A model generated the notes under the pieces. The model saw only the letters and a program-made list of their open reading frames with translations, made no database searches and was not told the origin of the DNA. A stretch of 64,000 nucleotides of DNA from MED-G105 sp039814575 (GTDB taxonomy: Bacteria; Pseudomonadota; Alphaproteobacteria; Caulobacterales; Parvularculaceae). Positions within the stretch are counted from its first letter, which is position 1, and every line of letters begins with the position of its first letter. Of this stretch, positions 1 through 7,850 are shown piece by piece. The DNA is taken from assembly GCA_039814575.1 (NCBI GenBank), contig JBCCAY010000001.1:62001-126000 (forward strand), in the 5' to 3' direction. A program made the translations under genes and the position numbers.

Positions 1-281
1 ACGTTGTCTCGCAATTGACCGGCGCCTTAGGGGCGTTTGGTTTCGACGCCGAGCGAGACATTGCGGGCATCACCGTCAATCGCTGGCCCCATGGATACGC
101 CTACGAATATAATGAACTTGAGGACGACTGGACGTTCGGCGTCAAAAAAGGGCCGCATATCGCGGGCCGGGCGCGCATCGGGCGCATCGCCATGGCGAAC
201 AGCGACTCCGAAGCGTCCGCGTATGTTAACGGCGCTATCGACGCGGCGCACCGCGCCGTTGAAGAACTCATAGCGTTATAG
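1..281 (+). CDS. Spermidine-dehydrogenase-like FAD oxidoreductase, C-terminal end (partial)
   Basis: The reading frame is open from the first codon at position 3 and ends at TAG 279-281, so the 5' part lies outside the window. The visible 92 residues include a WPHGYAYEYNEL segment and a GRIAMANSD segment followed by a short helix with AIDAAHRAVEEL. These resemble the C-terminal FAD-binding end of flavoprotein amine oxidases of the spermidine dehydrogenase type, where the equivalent text is roughly GRIAIANSDAGA. Such enzymes oxidise spermidine to 1,3-diaminopropane and 4-aminobutanal, usually in the periplasm. The neighbours from 3153 to 7824 are putrescine and agmatine genes, which supports the call. 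Family recall is from memory of the motif; the substrate is inferred. Confidence 0.6.
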   Translation, partial: VVSQLTGALGAFGFDAERDIAGITVNRWPHGYAYEYNELEDDWTFGVKKGPHIAGRARIGRIAMANSDSEASAYVNGAIDAAHRAVEELIAL

Positions 282-512
282 CGCACCAAACGCCGAGCAA
301 TCGTTCGCCGGCGACCGAAAGCTCGTTGCGTGAGGCGTTGTGCAACGCAATATGCGCATGATTGACGCACCCGACTTTCAATCGGCTAATCCGATCGGTA
401 TAATAGGTTTTGTAAAAGAAAATTCGATTAGTATGCGAGCCAAGGATCGTTCGATCAAAGTTCCCATGCTTTCCGCGGACGATGCGCCTACCAAACAAGG
501 GTCGATCCTTTC

Positions 513-1247
513 ATGGCGATTGTAACGAATATTCCGACGGACGACTCGGCGATTCCCGGTGCACGGAACACACAAACCCCCGAATTAAACGGCGTCATGC
601 ATGAGCATGTCTATGAACGCCTGCGCGAAGCGCTAATGTCGGGACAATTGTCGCCAGGACGCAGCTTATCGATGCGCGGTCTCGCCGCAGAGTTTGGCGT
701 CAGCGCAATGCCCGCGCGGGAAGCTATTCGGCGCCTTGTGGCGATTGGCGCGATGGAGTTGACCGACACCCGCCGCGTGACCATTGCGAAAATGACCGTT
801 GAACGGCTTGAAGAAATTCGCATTGCGCGATCGGCTTTGGAACCGTCGCTTGCGGAGCGATCCCTTCTACAGGTAAGCGGCAAGACGCGCAGCAAAAAAC
901 GCCTTATCGCCGATCTTAAAAAAATCGACGAACAACTAAACGCCGCCATCCACGAGGGGTCGGTTACTGATTACGCGAAGTATAATAGCGAATTCCATTT
1001 TACGCTTTATCGCGCCTCGGACGCCTCTGTCTTACTGGGCCTCGTAGAGAGCCTGTGGCTCCAGATTGGGCCTTTCATGCGGATCGTCGTCGGCCGTCTC
1101 GGCACCACGTGCCTCACCGATGATCAGCATCCCGATATTATAGCGGCTGTCGAGGACGAAGACCCAAAGCGCCTAAAAGCCGCAGTGCGTGCAGATATTC
1201 TTCAAGGCATGAATAATATCAATGCCGATGACTTCGACGCGCTGTAA
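513..1247 (+). CDS. GntR-family (FCD/FadR-like) transcriptional regulator
   Basis: A 244-residue protein. Residues about 28-95 form a GntR winged helix-turn-helix (HVYERLREALMSGQLSPGR, then LAAEFGVSAMPAREAIRRL). The rest is an all-helical FCD ligand-binding domain, with IRIARSALEPSLAERS and EFHFTLYRAS typical of that fold. Proteins of this class are usually dimeric repressors that release DNA on binding a small organic acid or amine. The start at 513 has no clear ribosome-binding site, and ATG 597, just before the winged helix, is an alternative. It lies between a spermidine-dehydrogenase-like gene and the polyamine catabolic genes, so control of that pathway is a reasonable inference. It converges with the Crp-like gene with only 6 bases between them. 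Confidence 0.85.
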   Translation: MAIVTNIPTDDSAIPGARNTQTPELNGVMHEHVYERLREALMSGQLSPGRSLSMRGLAAEFGVSAMPAREAIRRLVAIGAMELTDTRRVTIAKMTVERLEEIRIARSALEPSLAERSLLQVSGKTRSKKRLIADLKKIDEQLNAAIHEGSVTDYAKYNSEFHFTLYRASDASVLLGLVESLWLQIGPFMRIVVGRLGTTCLTDDQHPDIIAAVEDEDPKRLKAAVRADILQGMNNINADDFDAL

Positions 1248-1253
1248 GAGCGC

Positions 1254-1955
1254 CTACCCATTGCGCGTCGCCCAATTCTCCAGCGCGCAAATGTCAGGCA
1301 TCTCTACATAGCCATATCCAACGACAACCAAGCCTAATTTTTCCAATCGCTTCAGGGCTTTCCCAAGGGAAACGCGTGATACGCCAAGGGAAAACGCCAA
1401 ATCCGTCTGCACACAATTAATCGACGCCGCTGGCGCGTCTATTGGAGCGAATGACAGGAGAAGCTTGGCGAGGCGCGTCGACAAATCCAGCCGCCGGATG
1501 TCGTCCAATATATCGAGAAGGGCGTTGGCGCGTGACGCCGTAACAGTCATGATCGCACGCGCAAGCTCGGCGTCTTTTTCAAACAGCGCTAAGAATCGGG
1601 CGCCCTTTATCTGCAGCACGGTGCTGCGACCGATCGAAGAGACGTCATGGGTGCGCGGCGACCCCGCGAATAGAGCATGCTCGCCAAAGCAATGCCCGGG
1701 GCCGAGAACCGTCACCGTATGGAACGCGCCGTTGCGCCCAATAATGCCGATATTGACCGCGCCCGTTTCCACAATCGACACGCCAGGCTTGCGATCGCCG
1801 CGCGAATGAATGAGTTCACCGTCATCATAGACAATGGACGTCCCCGCCGCCCGCAAGGCCACGACGCTTTTCTGGGGCGCAATTTCCATCAGGGCGGGCG
1901 CCGTCCGGTCAAGAAAATCAGCCATATCGATCACCGACCGCTCTATAGCGCTCAA
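1254..1955 (-). CDS. Crp/Fnr-family transcriptional regulator
   Basis: A 233-residue regulator with an N-terminal cyclic-nucleotide-binding-like beta barrel (about residues 25-145). The phosphate-binding cassette region reads FGEHALFAGSPRTHDVSS. A C-terminal Crp-type helix-turn-helix (about 165-215) includes TDLAFSLGVSRVSLGKALKRLEKLGLV. No N-terminal cysteine cluster of the Fnr type is visible, so oxygen sensing through an iron-sulfur cluster is unlikely. The ligand is unknown. It is transcribed toward the GntR gene and away from the sterol-desaturase-family gene at 2063, with about 107 bases of divergent promoter region. Control of that divergent gene is possible but only inferred. Confidence 0.85.
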   Translation of the reverse strand: MSAIERSVIDMADFLDRTAPALMEIAPQKSVVALRAAGTSIVYDDGELIHSRGDRKPGVSIVETGAVNIGIIGRNGAFHTVTVLGPGHCFGEHALFAGSPRTHDVSSIGRSTVLQIKGARFLALFEKDAELARAIMTVTASRANALLDILDDIRRLDLSTRLAKLLLSFAPIDAPAASINCVQTDLAFSLGVSRVSLGKALKRLEKLGLVVVGYGYVEMPDICALENWATRNG

Positions 1956-2062
1956 TTGCTAACTTCTTAGCATTTTACGGCGTCGGACATTGCTACACAA
2001 GGTCAACAGCGCCTGGTCTGCCGGACTCGTCGGCTACGAAAAAACGCCGGAACAGACAAATC

Positions 2063-2884
2063 ATGAAACCTGAAATCCTGATTATCGGTCTCATCTATCT
2101 CTTCTTTATCGTTCTCGAAATCGCGTTCACGAAATTCTTCCGTAAGCCGAGACAGACGCGTGACGACGCCTTTGTTGAGGTGGTCAGTACAGGAACGCTA
2201 GTCCTGCTGACACAACCGCTTACGCTCGCGGGCGGCGCTGCGGCGGCGGCGTTATTCGCGCCAGCCTGGGCGGGCAAGCTGGAAACATGGCCGTTTTGGG
2301 CGGTATTCGGCCTCTTTCTTATTTTTGACGACATGACGCAATATTGGTGGCATCGATTATCCCACACTTTACCGTGGCTCTATAAACTTCACCGCCCACA
2401 CCACAATGCTGAATATCTCTCTGTACGCGTTGTTTATCGGAACAATCTCTTTTATTATCTCCTAATGCCAGGGCTTTGGATGTCCGGCGCCCTCCTCTAT
2501 TTTGGCGGCGCCGGCGTCTATGCTGTTTACGTCGTCATCAAAATGACGGTTATTTTCGGCGCCCATTGCGACGTCCGCTGGGATGCGCCTCTCTACCGCA
2601 TAAAATGGCTGTCGCCCATCATGTGGGTCGTTGAACGGACGATCTCAACGCCGGCGACCCATAGCGCCCATCACGGAAAATACGCCGATGACGCAGCGAC
2701 CCATTACAAAGGCAATTTCGGCAATCTCTTGTTCTTCTGGGATGTCTTATTCGGCACGGCCCGCATTACGCGTCGCTACCCCGACGCCGTCGGCGTCGAA
2801 AACTTGCCCGAGACGTCCGCCGCCGAACAATTGCTGTGGCCGTTAGCCCGCGCGCCGAAGACGGCGCTCGCCCGCGCTGACTGA
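2063..2884 (+). CDS. Sterol desaturase / fatty acid hydroxylase family membrane protein
   Basis: A 273-residue integral membrane protein with the three histidine clusters of the fatty acid hydroxylase superfamily: HRLSH at residues 97-101, HRPHH at 110-114 and HSAHH at 200-204. These bind the di-iron centre that inserts oxygen into a lipid, sterol or carotenoid-like substrate. Hydrophobic segments lie at about residues 5-25, 40-68, 76-92 and 130-165. Length and topology are ordinary for bacterial members. The substrate cannot be read from sequence. It stands alone on the plus strand, 107 bases from the divergent Crp-like regulator and 268 bases before the glutamine-synthetase-like gene. Confidence 0.85.
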   Translation: MKPEILIIGLIYLFFIVLEIAFTKFFRKPRQTRDDAFVEVVSTGTLVLLTQPLTLAGGAAAAALFAPAWAGKLETWPFWAVFGLFLIFDDMTQYWWHRLSHTLPWLYKLHRPHHNAEYLSVRVVYRNNLFYYLLMPGLWMSGALLYFGGAGVYAVYVVIKMTVIFGAHCDVRWDAPLYRIKWLSPIMWVVERTISTPATHSAHHGKYADDAATHYKGNFGNLLFFWDVLFGTARITRRYPDAVGVENLPETSAAEQLLWPLARAPKTALARAD

Positions 2885-3152
2885 CGCCTTGAGGGCCGCG
2901 CCGCCGATCGATGCACACCGCACGGCCGAGACAAACCGACCAATCGGCCATCCGGCGCTGTCGAACTCTATCCGCCCGCTTTTTGTGATCGCAATTTTTT
3001 CTTTCATACGCCCATTTAATGCTCTACATCTTTAGTTTCGAGATCGCAGAGAGTGAAATGATAGGGCACGTGTAGCGTCGTCGCCTCAGCCGCGCGCCAA
3101 GCATTCTGGACTTGTCACCTAACTTATTGAGTTAGAAGGTCGAAATGAACGA

Positions 3153-4568
3153 ATGGCGGCGCGCGACGGCGTCGACAAAGATGAGCGCGGAACGATCGGC
3201 ATGAACATCGCTGACGCGATAGGCGTCCTTGAACGGAACAAATCGATCTCGACGATTAAACCCGTCGTCTTCGACCTCAACGGTGTAGCGCGCGGCAAAC
3301 GACTGCCTGTGTCGCAAGCCAAGAAAGCGCTTGGCGGCGGCCTAAAACTTCCGCTTTCCACAATGTTCTTAGACATTTGGGGCCGTGACGTCGTCGGCAG
3401 CGGACAGGTGCTGGAGACTGGCGACGGCGACGGCGCGCTTCGCCCCACCGAGCGCGGTCTCTTACCCGCCACATGGAAAGATAATCGCGAAGCATTGCTC
3501 CCTCTATCGATGTTCCATGAGGACGGCACGCCCTACGCCGCTGATCCGCGCCACGCGCTGGCGTCGGTTGTGGCGCGTTACCGAGAAAAGAAACTAACAC
3601 CCGTATGCGCCACCGAACTTGAGTTTTATTTCTACGATCCAATGACGAATACCCCAGAGGCGTCCGGCGCCATGAAACCGCCTTTAGCGCCCGACGGACG
3701 CCGCCAACTGAAGACGAATGCGCTTTACACCTTAGACGACCTTGAACGCTTTGACGGCCTGTTCGACGATATCTATACGGCGTGCGCCGCGTGGGACATT
3801 CCGGCGGATTCAGCGATTTCGGAGAACGGCTGCGGCCAGTTCGAAATTAATTTGCGTCACGGCCCTGACGCGCTGCGCGTCGCCGACGACGCCCAATTGT
3901 TCAAATATGTGGTGAAAGCGGTCGCCCGTCGCCACAACCTCGCGGCCACGTTCATGGCGAAACCCTATGGCGAGGAATCCGGCAGCGGCTTCCACACCCA
4001 TGTGAGCATACTGAACGAAGAAGGCGAGAACATTTTCGCCAATGGCGCGCCCGAAGGGGCTGACGCTTTACGGTACGCCGTCGGTGGGCTGATCAACGCC
4101 ATGGCGCCGTCAATGCTCGTCTTCGCGCCCCACGCCAATTCCTATCGCCGCCTACGGGACGGCAGCCACGCGCCGATCAACGCCAGTTGGGGCTATGATA
4201 ACCGCACCGCGGCTGTGCGCATTCCAAGCGGGCCTGATGCTGCGCGCCGCCTTGAACATCGCGTCGCCGGCGCGGACGCTAATCCGCATCTTGTTCTCTG
4301 CGCTGTTTTGGGCGCCATGCTCACAGGGCTGACGGCCGGCGCCGATCCGGGCGCGCCAATTTCGGACAACGCTTATGCCAGCGCTTCTACGCGTCTGCCG
4401 GCGCATTGGCGCGAGGCGATTGTCTTGTTCAAGTCAAATGAGACGACGCGCGACATTTTTGGCGATTTTCTGGTGGACGTTTTTGCAGCGTGTAAAGAAC
4501 AAGAATTAGCGTCTTTTGAAGCGATCGTGCCCACGGCCGAGCATGACGCCTACCGGGACGCTGTTTAG
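3153..4568 (+). CDS. puuA: Glutamine-synthetase-family enzyme, probable gamma-glutamylputrescine synthetase
   Basis: A 471-residue glutamine synthetase fold. Motifs seen are the metal-site ELEFYF strand, the NGCGQFEINL segment, the GSGFHTHVSIL histidine motif, NSYRRLRDGSHAP and a C-terminal RLEHRVAGADANPHL stretch. PuuA ligates glutamate to putrescine with ATP, the first step of the Puu pathway. Neighbours support this over nitrogen assimilation: a gamma-glutamyl hydrolase-like protein and a PuuB-like oxidase follow immediately, 9 bases and 1 base apart. The start at 3153 has an AGAAGG site 12 bases upstream; ATG 3201 would also retain the catalytic domain. The exact amine substrate (putrescine, another polyamine or an ethanolamine-like amine) is inferred. 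Confidence 0.8.
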   Translation: MAARDGVDKDERGTIGMNIADAIGVLERNKSISTIKPVVFDLNGVARGKRLPVSQAKKALGGGLKLPLSTMFLDIWGRDVVGSGQVLETGDGDGALRPTERGLLPATWKDNREALLPLSMFHEDGTPYAADPRHALASVVARYREKKLTPVCATELEFYFYDPMTNTPEASGAMKPPLAPDGRRQLKTNALYTLDDLERFDGLFDDIYTACAAWDIPADSAISENGCGQFEINLRHGPDALRVADDAQLFKYVVKAVARRHNLAATFMAKPYGEESGSGFHTHVSILNEEGENIFANGAPEGADALRYAVGGLINAMAPSMLVFAPHANSYRRLRDGSHAPINASWGYDNRTAAVRIPSGPDAARRLEHRVAGADANPHLVLCAVLGAMLTGLTAGADPGAPISDNAYASASTRLPAHWREAIVLFKSNETTRDIFGDFLVDVFAACKEQELASFEAIVPTAEHDAYRDAV

Positions 4569-4577
4569 GAATCGACG

Positions 4578-5306
4578 ATGCCGGATAACGAAATAGGGTC
4601 GCTGAATATCGCCGTCTTGCAAACCGGACGCGCTATGGCCGAAGACCGCCCGCGCCACGGCGACTATGACGACATGTGTAAGGCGCTGATCGGGCGCGCG
4701 CCCGATGAAGCCGACACCTATGCGGTTCTCGACGGTGAATTTCCCAAATCGATAGAGCCCTATGACGCCTTCGTGGTGACCGGGTCAGCCCACGGCGCCT
4801 ATGAAGACCATGATTGGATACCGCCGCTTGAGGCGCTTATCAGAGAGGCCTACGACAAGAAGGTAAAGCTCATCGGCATCTGCTTCGGACATCAAATTAT
4901 TGCGCAAGCGCTTGGCGGACGGGTTGAGAAAAGCGACAAAGGCTTCGGCGTCGGCGCAATGGATTATGAGCTCGTCAATCTTGGCGCATTATCCCAGTCG
5001 ATTTCTCTTTATGCTTGGCACCAAGATCAAATCGTCCATGCGCCGGAGGGCGCTGAGGTGATTGCACGCTCTGATTTTTGCCCCATTGCCGGTCTGCGCT
5101 ATGGCGACCGAGCAATTACCTTTCAAGCCCATCCGGAATTTACTGCCGATTATATGCGGGCCCTGGCCGATGCACGGCGCAACACGACCATTTCCGGCGC
5201 GCTTGCGGATCAGGCGATCGCTTCGCTTAATAAGCCGGTTGACGCGGGGCTCATCAAAGTAATCTTAGCGGATTTCTTGGCGGGAAAAGACAAAGGGAGC
5301 GCCTAA
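4578..5306 (+). CDS. Class I glutamine amidotransferase, probable gamma-glutamyl hydrolase
   Basis: A 242-residue stand-alone class I glutamine amidotransferase domain. The nucleophile cysteine sits in GICFGHQIIAQALGG and the catalytic histidine in the QAHPEF motif near residue 190. No synthetase partner domain is attached. Stand-alone members of this family hydrolyse gamma-glutamyl bonds. Between PuuA-like and PuuB-like genes it probably fills the PuuD role, releasing GABA or an analogue from its gamma-glutamyl adduct, although classical PuuD is a different branch (peptidase C26). It starts 9 bases after the synthetase and its stop overlaps the next start by one base (TAATG), so the genes are translationally coupled. 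Confidence 0.75.
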   Translation: MPDNEIGSLNIAVLQTGRAMAEDRPRHGDYDDMCKALIGRAPDEADTYAVLDGEFPKSIEPYDAFVVTGSAHGAYEDHDWIPPLEALIREAYDKKVKLIGICFGHQIIAQALGGRVEKSDKGFGVGAMDYELVNLGALSQSISLYAWHQDQIVHAPEGAEVIARSDFCPIAGLRYGDRAITFQAHPEFTADYMRALADARRNTTISGALADQAIASLNKPVDAGLIKVILADFLAGKDKGSA

Positions 5307-6610
5307 TGGTCAACGTTCTTTATGCGAATGACCGCTTAGGCGAGTATCCGGACTCCTATTACGCCGCGACAGCGCCCATGCTTGAACCGTTTCCAAGCTT
5401 ACAAGGAGAGGTTCGCGTCGATGTCTGCGTCATCGGCGCCGGCTTTTCAGGGCTTTCCGCCGCGCTGCACTTGAAGAAGCGCGGGTTCGATGTGGCGCTT
5501 CTCGACGCGCACCGGATCGGCTGGGGCGCATCGGGGCGCAATGGCGGTCAAGTGGGAACAGGTCAACGCCTTCAGCAAGACGCATTAACGAAACTCGTCG
5601 GAGACGACCACGCCCGCGCGCTTTGGGATGTTAGCCAAGGCGCGAAAGCCCTTGTGTCTCAATTAATCAATGACTTGAACATCGAGTGCGACTATCGCAG
5701 CGGCATTCTTTATACAGACCACAAAAAAGCCTATAGTGAGGATACGAAGCGCTATGTTGACTTCATGCGCAACGAATACGACTATAAAGACATCACGTAT
5801 CTCGATCGAGACGCGGTCCGATCCGTTCTCGCCACCGAAGCTTACCATAGTGGCACTTATGACACGGGCGGACGCCACCTCCACCCTTTAAAGTTCGCCC
5901 TTGGCTTGGCCCGCGGCTGCGCGGAAAGCGGCGTTCGTATTTTTGAAAAGTCTGAGGTCAAAGAAATCAGCGAGGGCGCGCCCGCGCGCGTTACAACACA
6001 AAATGGGGAACTGACGGCGGACACCATCGTCCTCGCTGCGAACGGATATCTAGGCGGCCTCAACCGGCGCGCGGCAAATAGAATTATTCCCATTAACAAT
6101 TATATCGTCGCCACAGAGCCGCTCGCGCCGGAAACCGCGTCCTCTCTCATCGCCAATGGCGCCGCCGTGGCGGATTCAAAGTTTGTCATCAACTATTATC
6201 GACTGTCGGAAGACCACCGTCTGCTGTTCGGGGGTCGTGAAAGCTATCGCTATCGCTTCCCAACGGACATTAAGTCGTTTGTGCGCGAAGCGATGCTCAG
6301 CATCTACCCACAATTGGAAGACACGCAGATTGACTATGGCTGGGGCGGCACGCTCGCCTTGACCATGAACCGCATGCCGTACTTTGAGTTTCTATCGCCC
6401 AATATGGTGACCATTGGCGGGTATTCCGGACACGGCGTGATGATGGCGACCATGGGCGGCGCTCTAGCTGCGGAAGCGGTCGGCGGCGTTATGGAACGCT
6501 TTGATGTCATGGCGCGCGTGCCAACGCAGCCGATACCCGGCGGCGTTCACGCCAGACTACCCCTCCTCACGCTCGGTATGGCGTTTTATTCCTTACGGGA
6601 TCGGCTTTAG
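5306..6610 (+). CDS. puuB: FAD-dependent oxidoreductase, probable gamma-glutamylputrescine oxidase
   Basis: A 434-residue DAO-family flavoprotein. The N-terminal dinucleotide fold reads VCVIGAGFSGLSAALHL (about residues 39-55) and is followed by the family motif GWGASGRNGGQVGTG. A C-terminal FAD contact region reads TIGGYSGHGVMMATMGG. Length and motif order match PuuB, which oxidises gamma-glutamylputrescine to gamma-glutamyl-gamma-aminobutyraldehyde, yielding ammonia and hydrogen peroxide. It overlaps the amidotransferase stop by one base. No PuuC-like aldehyde dehydrogenase follows, so the aldehyde must be handled by a gene elsewhere. Substrate is inferred from context. Confidence 0.8.
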   Translation: MVNVLYANDRLGEYPDSYYAATAPMLEPFPSLQGEVRVDVCVIGAGFSGLSAALHLKKRGFDVALLDAHRIGWGASGRNGGQVGTGQRLQQDALTKLVGDDHARALWDVSQGAKALVSQLINDLNIECDYRSGILYTDHKKAYSEDTKRYVDFMRNEYDYKDITYLDRDAVRSVLATEAYHSGTYDTGGRHLHPLKFALGLARGCAESGVRIFEKSEVKEISEGAPARVTTQNGELTADTIVLAANGYLGGLNRRAANRIIPINNYIVATEPLAPETASSLIANGAAVADSKFVINYYRLSEDHRLLFGGRESYRYRFPTDIKSFVREAMLSIYPQLEDTQIDYGWGGTLALTMNRMPYFEFLSPNMVTIGGYSGHGVMMATMGGALAAEAVGGVMERFDVMARVPTQPIPGGVHARLPLLTLGMAFYSLRDRL

Positions 6611-6726
6611 AGGGGAAAATGCGGCGATCATCGAGCGCGATAGTGATCTGAACATCCATCGGGCGCGAACGGCGAACGCTGGCTGTTCAAACCGGAACGT
6701 CGCCCAGTCTGAAAGGCTTAGGACGG

Positions 6727-7824
6727 ATGAAAAAACCAAGTCCGATTAGCCGTCGTACGCTGATAGCGACGCTCACGGCCGCCGGCGCTGTCGGCGCCGC
6801 GCGCGGAGCCGTCAACGGCGACACACTTTTCGCACCCGAAGAAAGTGCATCACATGCGCGGACTTGGATGTGTTGGCCGTCAAATCCCTCGATCTATGAC
6901 GGGCCGTCGGCCTATTTTGAAAGCGTCCAAGAAACAATCGGCCGTCTCGCCGCCGCCATCGCTGAAAATGAACCGGTCTCCATGCTCGCCGACGCGGCGT
7001 TACATCCCCTCGCGGCGCAACTATGCGGACCGAACGTAACGCTTATTGATATCCCGACGGATGATATGTGGGCGCGCGATTCCGCCCCTGTCTTCGTTAA
7101 AAACAATACCGGCGGCAAAGCCCTCGTGGATTTCAACTTTAATGGTTGGGGCGGCAAGCAAATTCACACGAACGATACGAAAATTGCGGCTGGCATTGCG
7201 TCGCATATCGGATGTCGTCGCATACAATCGACGCTTGTGGGCGAAGGCGGCGGGCTGGAATATGATGGAGACGGAACGCTTATCCTCACCGAAAGCTGTT
7301 GGGTGAACGAGAACCGCAACCCCGGTCTATCGCGGGACGAAATCGAACGCCGCCTAAAGACCGACCTTGGTGTCGAAACCGTCATCTGGCTGCCCGGCGT
7401 GCGCGGGCGAGACATCACCGACGGCCATATAGACGGGTCACTGCGCATCGTCCGCCCAGGACTATTGATGATGGGCGTCTACCCCGGCGACAGGACGTCG
7501 CCATGGGCGCGCGCCGACGCCGAAGCGCGGAAGATATTAAGAAAAGCAAAAGACGCTAGAGGCCGCTCATTTGACATAGTCGATATCCCAAGCGCGACCA
7601 AGCCTCGGTCAAAAGACCGCAACTTGTTCACTGGCTACTCGAACTATTATGTGGGCAATAATGCGCTCTACACGCCTGAATTCGGCGACGCGAAAGCCGA
7701 CAAAAGAGCTGTTGAAACCCTGTCAATGCTCTACCCGGACCGCACAGTCGTCGCCCTGAACGTTGATCGGATATATGAAAGCGGCGGCGGCATTCACTGC
7801 GTCACGCAACAAGAGCCGGCTTAA
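6727..7824 (+). CDS. aguA: Agmatine deiminase with Tat signal peptide
   Basis: A 365-residue member of the agmatine deiminase / Porphyromonas-type peptidylarginine deiminase family. Residues 1-32 form a twin-arginine signal (SRRTLIA, then an Ala-rich hydrophobic stretch), indicating export folded to the periplasm. Family motifs are WARDSAPVFV, the EGGGLEYDGDG segment, TDGHIDG with the catalytic histidine, and GGGIHC with the nucleophile at about Cys358. The reaction converts agmatine to N-carbamoylputrescine and ammonia. It lies 116 bases after the PuuB-like gene and probably feeds the same pathway. No N-carbamoylputrescine amidase is present in the window. Most agmatine deiminases are cytoplasmic, so the Tat leader is the odd feature. 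Confidence 0.88.
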   Translation: MKKPSPISRRTLIATLTAAGAVGAARGAVNGDTLFAPEESASHARTWMCWPSNPSIYDGPSAYFESVQETIGRLAAAIAENEPVSMLADAALHPLAAQLCGPNVTLIDIPTDDMWARDSAPVFVKNNTGGKALVDFNFNGWGGKQIHTNDTKIAAGIASHIGCRRIQSTLVGEGGGLEYDGDGTLILTESCWVNENRNPGLSRDEIERRLKTDLGVETVIWLPGVRGRDITDGHIDGSLRIVRPGLLMMGVYPGDRTSPWARADAEARKILRKAKDARGRSFDIVDIPSATKPRSKDRNLFTGYSNYYVGNNALYTPEFGDAKADKRAVETLSMLYPDRTVVALNVDRIYESGGGIHCVTQQEPA

Positions 7825-7850
7825 CGCCCCACACGCTTGCCTATAGGCGC

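Noticed and set aside
340..525. 61-codon frame between the partial oxidoreductase and the GntR gene
   Set aside because: No ribosome-binding site or protein-like pattern, and it runs into the GntR start.
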